Positions 27,868 through 36,390 of a stretch of 51,761 nucleotides of DNA are shown here, one piece after another. The notes beneath the pieces are model-generated. The model did not search any database. It saw nothing but the letters and a program-made list of their open reading frames with translations, and had not been told where the DNA came from. Numbering within the stretch: the stretch's first letter is position 1; the number at the start of each line of letters is the position of its first letter. Origin of the DNA: Actinomycetota bacterium (GTDB lineage: Bacteria > Actinomycetota > Thermoleophilia > Solirubrobacterales > JACPNS01); assembly GCA_016213645.1 (NCBI GenBank), contig JACQZY010000022.1:1-51761 (forward strand), read 5' to 3'. A program made the translations under genes and the position numbers.

Positions 27868-28371
27868 CTACTTGCCGGCGACGGCGGCAACGTACTCGGC
27901 GACGAGTTTTGCGTCCTCGCCTTCGAGCAGGTCCTTCGGCATCTGCATGCCGCTGGCGCCGCCGTTCTTGATCGCCTTCTCGACGCGTTTGTCGCTGCCG
28001 TCGGCGTCAAGACCGAGCGCGTCAAGGCTCGGTCCGTAAGATCCACGAGCACTGGCCGCCGTGAGCGTGTGACAGCTGGCGCACGTCTCGCGAAAGATCT
28101 GACGGCCTTCTTGAAGGTTGTCGCTTGCGTCGATTGTGTAGGTGCCGGCGGCACTCGGAACGCGGTCACTGGCAGAGGCGGTGAGCAGAGCCGGCAGGCC
28201 GACAATCGCGGCCAGCGCAACCAGCGCAATGCCAAAACGCGCGATCAATGGCACCCTGCCAAGCGCCGTGGGCACACCGTCTTTACCCTCGCCGCGCGAG
28301 GCGCGAAAACCGAAGGCGACGACGATGGCGGCGGCAATGGCCCAGGCAAGAATGAAAAGCGTGGTCTGCAT
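27868..28371 (-). CDS. Membrane-anchored c-type cytochrome
   Basis: A 167-residue protein with two N-terminal hydrophobic helices (FILAWAIAAAIVVAFGF and FGIALVALAAIVGLP) and then a single class I cytochrome c domain on the outer face. The heme motif CASCH is at 97-101. A Met in SGMQMPKDLL is the likely distal heme ligand, and EDAKLVAEYVAAVAG is the usual C-terminal helix. It should shuttle electrons in respiration. It lies alone downstream of rnpB. The sequence GYGPSLDALGL-type linker (SYGPSLDALGL) is as in cytochromes c6/cbb3-type subunits, but no oxidase gene is nearby. Confidence 0.85.
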   Translation of the reverse strand: MQTTLFILAWAIAAAIVVAFGFRASRGEGKDGVPTALGRVPLIARFGIALVALAAIVGLPALLTASASDRVPSAAGTYTIDASDNLQEGRQIFRETCASCHTLTAASARGSYGPSLDALGLDADGSDKRVEKAIKNGGASGMQMPKDLLEGEDAKLVAEYVAAVAGK

Positions 28372-28501
28372 CGGCGGGGATCATATACGGCGGCCGGACG
28401 GTTTTTCGGAAGCGAGCGCGCGGAACGGCGGTAGGCGCCCGTTTGCACGGAATTACGGTGCAGCACTTGGCACCCGTCAGCCCGCCGGATAAGCCCATAA
28501 G

Positions 28502-28525
28502 AAAGGCCCGCCGAAGCGGGCCTTT
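28502..28525 (-). terminator. Rho-independent terminator of rnpB
   Basis: A perfect hairpin, AAAGGCCCGC-cgaa-GCGGGCCTTT, ends just past the 3' end of rnpB. On the minus strand it is followed by CTTAT and on the plus strand by CCCTT, so the arms themselves provide the T-rich tail. It separates rnpB from the cytochrome c gene. Confidence 0.8.
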
Positions 28526-28531
28526 CCCTTA

Positions 28532-28991
<460 letters not shown>

Positions 28992-29007
28992 GGATGCTTG
29001 AAACTCC

Positions 29008-29036
29008 ATTCTACCGTTTTCTCGTGATCGCGGCAA
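29008..29036 (-). promoter_or_regulatory. Promoter of rnpB
   Basis: On the minus strand TTGCCG (29036-29031) and TAGAAT (29013-29008) are separated by exactly 17 bases and end about 16 bases before the predicted 5' end of rnpB. This is a near-consensus housekeeping promoter. Confidence 0.75.
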
Positions 29037-29075
29037 CACTTTGTGGACGGATAATTTCGCCAAATAGCGCGGAAA

Positions 29076-30008
29076 TCAAACGGCCCGCAATTGCCCGCCC
29101 GAGGGATCTCCTCGCACCCAGCTGCGGAAGTCGCCGTCGCATTCGAGCCGCCAGATCGGCGCCTCGGTTTTGACGCGGTCGATCGCCTCGCGGGCCGCGG
29201 CAAAGGCCGGTGGATGCTGCGCTGCAGAGACCGCCACAATCACCGCCGGTTCGCCGTGCGACAGGTCGCCGACGCGGTGCTCGATCGCCACCGCCTCTAG
29301 CCGGTACTGCCGCAACAGGTCTTCGGCGATCGCCCAGAGGCGCGCAAGCGCCATTTCCTCGTAGGCCTCATAGTGCAGGCGGTCGGCGCCGCGAGCACAG
29401 CCGGTTAGCACCACGACTGTGCCGGTCCGTTCGGTGGTGACGAGCTTATGCACGGCGGCAACATCCAGAGGCTCCACGCCGACTCGCACGTAGGCGGGCG
29501 CACCGCCGCTGACCGGCGGAATCAAGGCGAGTTCGTCGCCGTCGCTGACGGTCGTGCCCACGACCGCGTATTCATGGTTGACAGCCAGGCGCGCGCTCTC
29601 GGCCACGCCCAGGCCGTCACTGAGTCCGGCCGCCTTGAGCACCTTTGTGATCACGGATTCGGCGGGAGTGCCTTCGATCAGTTCCACGCTGACGCTGCGC
29701 GATTGGGCCATTTCGGCGAGCCATGCGAAGAGGCGGACTTCCGCGGTGAAGTGGCCGGGGTGCGGCATCGAGCCGACTGTGGCAACGTCACCGTTGCCGG
29801 TTCGAACCGACGCCGACGATGTGCCGCCCCTGCTCTGGACCGACGCGCGCGCCGGTGGCGACGCCTGCGCGTCCGAGGCCGATGTGGCGGAAGCGAGCGA
29901 CGTCGATTCCGACACGTCCTGAGCGGATGCGGGAGATGCGGGTGCCGGTACGCCGGAGACCGACGGCGCCGGTGCCCGTCTGCGCATGGGTCTGCGCCGG
30001 TCGCTCAT
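29076..30008 (-). CDS. moaX: Molybdopterin synthase MoaD-MoaE fusion (MoaX-like)
   Basis: A 310-residue fusion of both molybdopterin synthase subunits, which insert sulfur into precursor Z. Residues 1-80 are a Ser/Ala/Arg-rich extension. Residues about 88-169 form a MoaD ubiquitin-like fold ending in Gly168-Gly169. Residues about 172-300 form MoaE, with HRVGDLSHGEPAV and DRVKTEAPIWRLE. The GG must be freed to carry thiocarboxylate, so cleavage after it is expected, as known for mycobacterial MoaX. The Lys after PIW in E. coli MoaE is Arg287 here. A start at the ATG at 29768, just before MPHPGHF, is an alternative that would remove the extension. It follows nirD by 37 bp. Confidence 0.88.
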   Translation of the reverse strand: MSDRRRPMRRRAPAPSVSGVPAPASPASAQDVSESTSLASATSASDAQASPPARASVQSRGGTSSASVRTGNGDVATVGSMPHPGHFTAEVRLFAWLAEMAQSRSVSVELIEGTPAESVITKVLKAAGLSDGLGVAESARLAVNHEYAVVGTTVSDGDELALIPPVSGGAPAYVRVGVEPLDVAAVHKLVTTERTGTVVVLTGCARGADRLHYEAYEEMALARLWAIAEDLLRQYRLEAVAIEHRVGDLSHGEPAVIVAVSAAQHPPAFAAAREAIDRVKTEAPIWRLECDGDFRSWVRGDPSGGQLRAV

Positions 30009-30045
30009 GCCGTTTGATCCGCGGATTCCGAGTGCAAATTGCCGC

Positions 30046-30402
30046 TCACGCCGCGAGCGGCTCCATCGCGTCGAAATTCAGCCACAGCGAACCCTCAAGC
30101 AGATACAGCTCATAGGTGCGCACGCTCTCGTCGTGACCTTGCACGCGGCCACTACGCAGGTCCACCCGGCGGCCGTGCAACGGACATGTGACGCAGGCGT
30201 CGGCCAAGAGGCCGTCGGAGAGCGGTCCGCCCTGGTGCGGACAGTCGTTGTCGATCGCGAAAAACCCGGCGGCGGTGTTGAAAATCGCGATCCGGCGGCC
30301 ATGCAGTGTGACGCTTCGGCCTTCTCCAAATGGCACGTCGGCCGCTTCGCAGAGCGCGATCAGACCGGAGCGAGACGCGGGTGAGGTTGCGGTGGGATTC
30401 AT
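30046..30402 (-). CDS. nirD: Nitrite reductase [NAD(P)H] small subunit, Rieske type
   Basis: A 118-residue protein with one Rieske [2Fe-2S] domain. The ligand motifs are CPHQGG (C54, H56) and CPLHG (C73, H76). The later strands, RTYELYLLEGSLWLN, fit NirD. It pairs with NirB in the cytosolic reduction of nitrite to ammonium. The ATG at 30402 lies 15 bp downstream of the nirB stop, so it is in the same transcript. NirD-type Rieske proteins are shorter than dioxygenase ferredoxins of this kind only slightly, so the assignment rests mainly on the adjacent nirB. Confidence 0.9.
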   Translation of the reverse strand: MNPTATSPASRSGLIALCEAADVPFGEGRSVTLHGRRIAIFNTAAGFFAIDNDCPHQGGPLSDGLLADACVTCPLHGRRVDLRSGRVQGHDESVRTYELYLLEGSLWLNFDAMEPLAA

Positions 30403-30417
30403 GGACGGACTCCTTAT

Positions 30418-32916
30418 CTACGCCACCGGCGTGCCTGCCGGTGTGGGTTCACTGTCGTTTACGGCGACTGGCGATTGCGCCGGTGTCGACTCACTGCCGA
30501 ACGCGACGGCCGGCCTTCCCGCCGGGGCCGCTTCACTGTCGATCTCGGAAAACTGCTTCGGGTGGACCGGCTCTCGGCGCTCCAGCCACGGGTCGGTGAC
30601 GGCGGCGCGGGCTAGACGGAAACGCTCGCGCAGACGCTGCGGCTCGCCGGTGCTTTCATCGAGCACGTTCTCGCGCACGACGTCCAGTCCGACGCGCTCC
30701 ACAAATCCGTATGTGCGCTCCAGGTACTCGCCGTGTTCGCGGTAGTACTGCAAGAAGGTGGTCGCTATACGCATCGCATCGCCCTTCGTCTCGACGGTGA
30801 CGAGCACGTCGCCCTCGCGCACGCTCGCGCCGGCCGCGCCGCCAACGCGCACTTGCCAGCCACCCTCCACGGCGATCAGACCGATGTCTTTTGTACTGGC
30901 CTCGGCGCAGTTACGCGGGCAGCCGCTGACGGCGGCCTTCACCTTGTGCGGGGTGTAAACGCCCTCCCACTCGTGTTCCAGCTCGATACCCATCTCGATC
31001 GCGTCGTCGATCCCGAAACGACAGAAGCGCGAGCCGACGCAGGTTTTGACGGTGCGCACGGCCTTTGCATAGGCGTGTCCGGAGGGCATTCCGAGTTCCT
31101 CCCAGATTGCGGGAAGCTGCTCCTTGCTGACACCAAGCAGGTCGATGCGCTGGCCGCCGGTGAACTTGACCATCGGTACCTCGTATCGCTCGGCGACGTC
31201 GGCGATGCGCCGTAGCTCCGCCGGCGAAGTGACGCCGCCGTAAATACGTGGCACCACCGAGAACGTGCCGTCCTTCTGGATGTTGGCGTGTACGCGGTCG
31301 TTGATGAAACGCGCGCCGCGTTCCTCGCGGTGTTTGTTGTCGTTGATCTCACTGACGAGGTAGGCGATTCCCGGCTTGCAGGCTCCACACTCTCGCCCGG
31401 CGCCGCAGCGCGTGGCAACCTCGCTGACGGATTTTGCGCCATGCTCGCGGATCACGCCTGCGATGTCGTCTCGCGTCAGGCTCTTGCACGGGCACAGGTA
31501 AGCCTGCTCGTCGACCACGTCGCCGGTCTCCAGTTTGAGGATCTCGGAGACGAGTGGCTTGCAGCTACCGCATCCGGCGCCGGCGCGTGTCACGGCCACC
31601 ACTTCTTGGATGGAAGTCAGACCACGCTCGCGGATCGCGCTGACGATGTCGCCCTTGCAGACGCCATTGCAGTTGCAGACCTGTGCGCCGTCTGGCAGTT
31701 CGGCGGCCGTGGCCTCGCTGGCACGGGCAAGCGTGGCGAGCGGATCTTCGATCAGTTTGCCGGTCTTGGCGATATCCAGCAGCAGCTCGTGGCCGCGCGT
31801 GTCGCCCATCAGAACCGCGCCGACCATCTGGCCTTCGCTGACGGCGAGCTTGCGGTAAACGCCGGTGGCAGGATCGGTGAAAGTGACGGTTTCGCCGTTT
31901 TCGACGTTTCCGATCGCGACCAGGTCCACGCCCATCACTTTGAGCTTGGCGCTGGGGATCGAACCGGTGTAGAAAACGTCTTTGGCTCGCGCGATCGCGG
32001 CGGCGGCGGCCTGCGCCTGGTCGTAGATCGGCGCGACGATGCCGTGCACGATTCCGTCGTGCTGGGCGCACTCGCCGACGGCGAACACATCCGGAGCCGA
32101 CGCCTGCATGCGGTCGTCCACGACGACGCCGCGCTCGCAGGTGAGACCGGCGCGCTTGGCAAGGTCGATACGAGGAGTCACTCCCACGCTGACGACGATG
32201 AAGTCGCAGGCGAGTGAGTCGCCGTCGGCAAAGCGCAGGCCGTCGGCGGTGTGCTCACCGGTGACCTCGACGGTGGCGTGCTCGGTGAGCACCTCGACGC
32301 TGAGATCCTGCATCGAGTTCAGCAGCATCGCCGCCGCGGTCGCGTCGAGCTGTCGTTCCATCAGGCGGTCCATCAGGTGAACGACGGTCACCCGGCAGCC
32401 CAGCGACACGAGGGCCTTGGCCGCCTCAAGTCCGAGCAGGCCGCCGCCGATCACGGCCGCGCGAGCGCCGGGCCGCGCATTTCCGAGGATCTGCTCGCAA
32501 TCGCCGGGGTAGCGATATAAGAAAACGCCCGGCTTGTCCGCTCCCTCGATGGGCGGCACCATCGCCTCGCTACCGGTGGCCAGGCAGACCGCGCCAAATC
32601 GCTGGGCGTCGTCGTTGGTGTAGACGGTCAGACTGCGCGTGTCGAGTCGCGAGACTCGCGTGCCGGTCACGACCTCGATCTTGTGGTCGGCGTACCACTC
32701 GTCGGGACGAAGACGAAGGTCGTCGACCGGCCGGCCGTGTTCGATCAACTCGGTCAAGCGGACGCGGTCGTACGGCGCGTGATCTTCGGCGCAGAAAAGC
32801 TTGATCGACAGGTCGGGTGCTTGCTCACGCACGGCCTCGATCACCGCCTGTCCTGCGATTCCGCCGCCGATTACGGCGACGCTGCTGCGTTTGCGGGTGC
32901 GGATTGTCTGGCTCAT
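30418..32916 (-). CDS. nirB: Assimilatory nitrite reductase large subunit
   Basis: An 832-residue NAD(P)H-dependent enzyme that reduces nitrite to ammonium with six electrons. In order: an FAD/NAD(P) reductase module (VIGGGIAGQA near residue 15), two BFD-like [2Fe-2S] domains (CNCNGVC...CGSCKP near 412-450 and CPCKSL...CGACKP near 473-515), and a siroheme/[4Fe-4S] module with CVGSRFC near 625 and CPRNC near 665. The ATG at 32916 has GGAGGAGG seven bases upstream and overlaps the preceding stop (ATGA); the frame to 33093 is not needed. The C-terminus ends in about three tandem 14-residue units of unknown role. Confidence 0.95.
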   Translation of the reverse strand: MSQTIRTRKRSSVAVIGGGIAGQAVIEAVREQAPDLSIKLFCAEDHAPYDRVRLTELIEHGRPVDDLRLRPDEWYADHKIEVVTGTRVSRLDTRSLTVYTNDDAQRFGAVCLATGSEAMVPPIEGADKPGVFLYRYPGDCEQILGNARPGARAAVIGGGLLGLEAAKALVSLGCRVTVVHLMDRLMERQLDATAAAMLLNSMQDLSVEVLTEHATVEVTGEHTADGLRFADGDSLACDFIVVSVGVTPRIDLAKRAGLTCERGVVVDDRMQASAPDVFAVGECAQHDGIVHGIVAPIYDQAQAAAAAIARAKDVFYTGSIPSAKLKVMGVDLVAIGNVENGETVTFTDPATGVYRKLAVSEGQMVGAVLMGDTRGHELLLDIAKTGKLIEDPLATLARASEATAAELPDGAQVCNCNGVCKGDIVSAIRERGLTSIQEVVAVTRAGAGCGSCKPLVSEILKLETGDVVDEQAYLCPCKSLTRDDIAGVIREHGAKSVSEVATRCGAGRECGACKPGIAYLVSEINDNKHREERGARFINDRVHANIQKDGTFSVVPRIYGGVTSPAELRRIADVAERYEVPMVKFTGGQRIDLLGVSKEQLPAIWEELGMPSGHAYAKAVRTVKTCVGSRFCRFGIDDAIEMGIELEHEWEGVYTPHKVKAAVSGCPRNCAEASTKDIGLIAVEGGWQVRVGGAAGASVREGDVLVTVETKGDAMRIATTFLQYYREHGEYLERTYGFVERVGLDVVRENVLDESTGEPQRLRERFRLARAAVTDPWLERREPVHPKQFSEIDSEAAPAGRPAVAFGSESTPAQSPVAVNDSEPTPAGTPVA
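30421..30537 (-). repeat. Tandem 42-bp coding repeats at the 3' end of nirB
   Basis: The last 39 codons of nirB encode three similar 14-residue units: SEAAPAGRPAVAFG, SESTPAQSPVAVND and SEPTPAGTPVA (cut short by the stop). Other NirB proteins end soon after the siroheme domain, so this Pro/Ala/Ser tail seems to be a local addition by slippage. Confidence 0.7.
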
Positions 32917-33227
32917 CAGGCGGCCTCCTCCTGTTGCTCGCGAATGATCGTTCCGTCGGCGAAGACACGAGGCGCGCCTCCGTACTCGATCTCCTGGTCC
33001 TTGAAGCGACGCAATCCCTTGAAGATGCACTGCGAGAACCACTCCCCCGACGGGTGGTGATGAAGCTTGATGTGTTGCTTGTGCGCGCGGCACCAGCCGA
33101 AGTTCAAGCCGCTTGCGTCGCGTTCGAAGTTCTTACAGTCGCGGCAGTCGCGACTCTTGATGCGTCGTTCGGCGACGACGTCGTCCAGCATGCGGAGGGT
33201 GCCGTCTGCGGCGACCGCGCTGCTCAT
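32916..33227 (-). CDS. Small Cys/His-rich protein of the nitrate/nitrite operon
   Basis: A 103-residue soluble protein. Its start (ATG at 33227) overlaps the stop of the Mo-enzyme gene (ATGA), and its own stop overlaps the nirB start (ATGA), so translation of all three is coupled. The Cys are C28-x2-C31, C46 and C67, and five His (49, 52, 56, 57, 58) lie between the last two. Four Cys could hold an Fe-S cluster or zinc. No named family is recognised. Its fixed place between a molybdenum enzyme and NirB makes an electron-transfer or assembly role plausible; this is an inference. The frame upstream to 33317 lies inside the neighbouring gene. Confidence 0.75.
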   Translation of the reverse strand: MSSAVAADGTLRMLDDVVAERRIKSRDCRDCKNFERDASGLNFGWCRAHKQHIKLHHHPSGEWFSQCIFKGLRRFKDQEIEYGGAPRVFADGTIIREQQEEAA

Positions 33228-33853
33228 CGCCGGCCCCCGTCCGCGCGCAGGTCGCCAAAACGCTGAATGATCCCTTCGGGCACGAAGCCTTCGACATCGC
33301 CGACCCGCTCTTCCCACTCACCGGGCCGCATCGTGTCGAGCAGCTCGATTGAAGCAACCCATTTGACTCCCTTGTAGCCCCAGAGGTAATCAGGCTGTAG
33401 CCATCGCACCGGGCCGCCATGCTCGGCCGGCAGTTCGACGCCGTCGAGTTCGACGGCGAAGATTCCGTCAAGCGCCTGATCAAGCGTGACACAGGCCGCG
33501 TATGCACCGTCGGCTGTGGAGAAACGAACGTGCGTGGCCCGGGCGGAGGGATTGGCCGCTTCCAACAGCACGGCCGTGGGAACCCCGGCCCAGGGCACAG
33601 CAGGCCGGCTCCAACCCCAGACGCAATGGAAGTCCGCGCTGAATCGTCGAGCACCAAGCGCCCGCAGGTCCGTGACGGTCATCTCCACCTCGTACTCGAC
33701 CAGCCCGCCGACCGCGATCTTCCATGGATCGCGCACCGGCGGCGCCAGCTCCACGTGCAACGGCGTCAACCGCTCGACCAGTCGTTGCACACGCGGGCGA
33801 CCGTTTTCCAGCGGCAACGGGGCGAGGTCTTTGCTTGCCGACGCGTTTGTCAT
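33224..33853 (-). CDS. Sulfite-oxidase-family molybdopterin oxidoreductase, cytosolic
   Basis: A 209-residue protein made of the single Mo-binding domain of the sulfite oxidase/YedY family. C77 in FSADFHCVWGWSRPAVPW is the expected Mo ligand. WLQPDYLWGYKGVKWVASIELLD is the usual second half, with the basic GYKGVKW segment. It has no Tat signal peptide, no heme b5 domain and no dimerisation domain. Plant and fungal nitrate reductases carry a Mo domain of this same family. Its place between a nitrate/nitrite transporter gene (4-bp overlap) and nirB suggests nitrate reduction as its role, but sulfoxide or sulfite chemistry cannot be excluded. The ATG is at 33853. Confidence 0.82.
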   Translation of the reverse strand: MTNASASKDLAPLPLENGRPRVQRLVERLTPLHVELAPPVRDPWKIAVGGLVEYEVEMTVTDLRALGARRFSADFHCVWGWSRPAVPWAGVPTAVLLEAANPSARATHVRFSTADGAYAACVTLDQALDGIFAVELDGVELPAEHGGPVRWLQPDYLWGYKGVKWVASIELLDTMRPGEWEERVGDVEGFVPEGIIQRFGDLRADGGRR

Positions 33854-35319
33854 GCGTTCGCTCCTTCGACAGCGGACTTCCCAGGCACGCCGGCGACGGC
33901 GAGACATGCGATGCTCAACAGCGCGACCGCCAGCAGCACGACGAAAGTGGCGCGCGCGTCGTTTGCGGCGTTTTGCAGGCTTGAGAATGCGATCGGAAGG
34001 ATGAATCCGCCGAGTCCGCCGATCGCCCCGACAAGTCCCGCGACCGAGCCGACGTCGCGCGGGTAGTGCAGCGGGATCAGCGCGAACACCGACGCCTTGC
34101 CCACCCCCATCGCCACGCCGGTCAAAACGATCAAGGCGACGAACGACGTCACATTCAGTGGCAGGCACAGTGCCGTTGCAAGCACGGCGATCGACGTCAG
34201 AGACATCAACGTCACGAGACGCGCCCCGAACCGGTCCGACAGCAAGCCTCCGAGCGGACGCAGCAAGCTCGCCGGGAAGATGAAAAGCGACGTGACGATT
34301 CCCGCCTTCACGAGGTCAAGGCCGTACACGCCGACCAGATATTCCGGCAGCCAGAGCGCGAGCCCGACGTACGCGCCGAAAACAGTGACGTAGTACATGC
34401 CGAATCGCCACACCCGCGCGTCGCTGAGCGGCTTCAGTCGCTGAGCGATCGCACGGCCACGCGACGGCCGGCGGTCCTCCCTGGGTGCGAACACGTATGT
34501 GGCTACCGCCACGCCGCAAAGCATCGCTGCGTACACAACCGGCACAAATCGCCATCCGCCGGGCAGAATTCCTCCGACCATTCCACCCGCGCCGACGAGC
34601 GTAATCAGCGCGGGTGCAAACAGCTTGGTGATGGACGCGCCCACGTTGCCCGCTCCAAAAACCCCGAGAGCTAGGCCCTGCTTGGAGGCCGGCTGCCAAA
34701 CCGACACCCACGAAGCCCCGGCCGCAAATGTGGTGCCGGCCAATCCGACGAAAGCGGCCAGCACCAGGGCTTGGTCGAAACTGTTCACTTGGCTGACGAG
34801 AAAGGTGGGAATCGCCGTCGCGACCAGCAAACACGTCATCGACTTCCGACCGCCGACCACGTCGGCGAGCAGACCAACGGGTATGCGAAGAACCGAGCCG
34901 GTAAGCACGGGCAACGCCACCAGCAACGCGAACTGGCTTTCACTGAAGCCCATCTCGGCACGCATCGGCACGGCGACGATCGCGAACATCACCCAGACGG
35001 CGAAGCTCAGCGTGAACGCAGTCGTCGCGATCGCAAGCACGCGTGTGGCGGAGCGTGTGGTAAGCGGCGCGACGACAGACAGGCCTGCGGCGGGCCGACC
35101 GGCATTCGGCACGTCAACTCCCGCGGGCCATCCGGACAAAGTTTCGCCGGCCCGGCAACGTTCCGCCGATACGCGTGCGGTGTCGCGATCAGGCTCTGCC
35201 GATTCATTTGGAGCCGCTAGCGGAGCGAATGTTTGAGCCCCGAAGTTCGCGTCGCGACGACTGATCGCCTGATTCGGCACGGCCTTGGCTCCTTTCGATC
35301 GAATCCGTTTGCGGGTCAC
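33850..35319 (-). CDS. narK: Nitrate/nitrite transporter, MFS NarK/NasA-like
   Basis: A 489-residue major facilitator protein with 12 predicted TM helices beginning near residue 95. Family features include the glycine-rich stretches FVGLAGTTFAAGASWVS and GNVGASITKLFAPALI, and VGAIGGLGGFILP in the second half, corresponding to the nitrate-signature regions of NarK/NasA. It should bring nitrate in for the downstream enzymes. The first 90 residues are hydrophilic and unlike the family, and the GTG at 35319 lacks a ribosome binding site, so the true start may be internal, nearer VLAIATTAFTLSF. It is the first gene of the nitrate operon and overlaps the Mo-enzyme gene by 4 bp. Confidence 0.88.
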   Translation of the reverse strand: MTRKRIRSKGAKAVPNQAISRRDANFGAQTFAPLAAPNESAEPDRDTARVSAERCRAGETLSGWPAGVDVPNAGRPAAGLSVVAPLTTRSATRVLAIATTAFTLSFAVWVMFAIVAVPMRAEMGFSESQFALLVALPVLTGSVLRIPVGLLADVVGGRKSMTCLLVATAIPTFLVSQVNSFDQALVLAAFVGLAGTTFAAGASWVSVWQPASKQGLALGVFGAGNVGASITKLFAPALITLVGAGGMVGGILPGGWRFVPVVYAAMLCGVAVATYVFAPREDRRPSRGRAIAQRLKPLSDARVWRFGMYYVTVFGAYVGLALWLPEYLVGVYGLDLVKAGIVTSLFIFPASLLRPLGGLLSDRFGARLVTLMSLTSIAVLATALCLPLNVTSFVALIVLTGVAMGVGKASVFALIPLHYPRDVGSVAGLVGAIGGLGGFILPIAFSSLQNAANDARATFVVLLAVALLSIACLAVAGVPGKSAVEGANA

Positions 35320-35493
35320 GGTTCACGCGTGTAAGGCCACGTGAATCAGTGTGGATTCGAAATTACGGCCGGTCGCGGGTCGCGTCAGGGTCCGGTAGGA
35401 CAAAAAATCGGCGAACCGTATGTACCGATGTCGAGAACGCCTGCATCGACCCGGGTTTGCGACCGTGTGCACGCCGACCGATGCCGGCCTCGG

Positions 35494-35579
35494 TCGGGTT
35501 CAGTCGGGATCAATCGGGATCAATCGGGACCGTTGCCGGTCGGTTGCAGGTCCGTTGCCGGTCCGTTGCCGGTCCGTTG
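35494..35579. repeat. Two adjacent short tandem repeats downstream of lexA
   Basis: The 283-bp gap between lexA and the narK-like gene holds a 10-bp repeat, TCGGGATCAA (35494-35523, three units, first diverged), directly followed by an 11-bp repeat, GTTGCCGGTCC (35532-35575, four units). A CGGCCG-gaag-CGGCCG hairpin follows near 35584-35599 and may end lexA transcription. The rest of the gap must contain the nitrate operon promoter, but I see no clear consensus. Confidence 0.8.
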
Positions 35580-35602
35580 CGCCCGGCCGCTTCCGGCCGC
35601 CG

Positions 35603-36283
35603 TTAATTGACGCGGCGAAACACTCCGACGACCGAGCCGATTACCTCGGCTTCAGCACTGCGGATCGGCTCGTAAGAGTCGTTCTCCGGCTCCAGGCGCA
35701 CGTGGTCAGATTCGCGGAAAAAGCGCTTGACGGTGGCCTCGTTCTCGACGAGCGCGACCACGATCTCGCCGTCGCGAGCGGTCTGCTGAGAACGCACGAC
35801 TACGAAGTCACCGTCGAGAATGCCGGCGTTTTCCATCGAATCACCGCGCACGGAGAGCACGAAGTCGGCATCGTCTCCCCCGCCGATGCGCGGGACTTCG
35901 ACATATTCCTCGATGTTCTGCTCGGCGAGAATCGGCTCTCCGGCGGCGACGTGACCGACCAGCGGCAGCCCTGCGGCCTGCGAAACCGCCTCACCGACAC
36001 GATTCGCCGCCCGGCGAACTTTGTCCCCGATGATCTCCAGGGCGCGTGGCTTGGTGGGATCACGACGGATCGCGCCGGCCTTCTCGAGATTGGCGAGGTG
36101 GGCGTGCACGGTGGACGAGGAGGTGAGGCCGACGGCGCCACCGATGTCGCGGACCGTCGGCGGATACCCGTGTTCCGACAGGTACCGCTTGATGAATTCG
36201 AGAATCTCGGACTGGCGCCTGGTCAATTGCGGCTGCGAGTCCTCTGTCTCTCGCGGCGCCCGTTCCAGCGTTTGGTCGATCAT
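35603..36283 (-). CDS. lexA: LexA repressor
   Basis: A 226-residue SOS regulator. The N-terminal winged helix (LTRRQSEILEFIKRYLSEHGYPPTVRDIG, then SSSTVHAHLANLEKAG) binds the operator. The C-terminal S24 peptidase-like domain has the Ala114-Gly115 cleavage site in HVAAGEPI, nucleophile Ser149 in RGDSM, and Lys186 in ATVKRFF. On DNA damage, RecA filaments trigger self-cleavage. The ATG at 36283 follows AAAGGTGAGAGG. A perfect actinobacterial SOS box lies 94 bp upstream, so it is autoregulated. The segment at 85-105 linking the domains is somewhat long, as in actinobacterial LexA. Confidence 0.96.
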   Translation of the reverse strand: MIDQTLERAPRETEDSQPQLTRRQSEILEFIKRYLSEHGYPPTVRDIGGAVGLTSSSTVHAHLANLEKAGAIRRDPTKPRALEIIGDKVRRAANRVGEAVSQAAGLPLVGHVAAGEPILAEQNIEEYVEVPRIGGGDDADFVLSVRGDSMENAGILDGDFVVVRSQQTARDGEIVVALVENEATVKRFFRESDHVRLEPENDSYEPIRSAEAEVIGSVVGVFRRVN

Positions 36284-36376
36284 CTGCCTCTCACCTTTCT
36301 CGTGTTTGTGTCCGCCACGGCCGGCCTCCCGAGCGCGGGTCCGTCTCTCGTACGAACTCCTTCGCTCACGACTGTG

Positions 36377-36390
36377 CGAACACCTGTTCG
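36377..36390. promoter_or_regulatory. LexA operator (SOS box)
   Basis: CGAAC-ACCT-GTTCG is a perfect match to the CGAAC-N4-GTTCG box used by actinobacterial and Bacillus-type LexA. A TATATT hexamer adjoins it on the lexA side strand (36397-36392). A weaker box GAAAC-GTTT-GTTCG at 36415-36428 could be a second site. The divergent gene at 36530 may share control. Confidence 0.88.
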
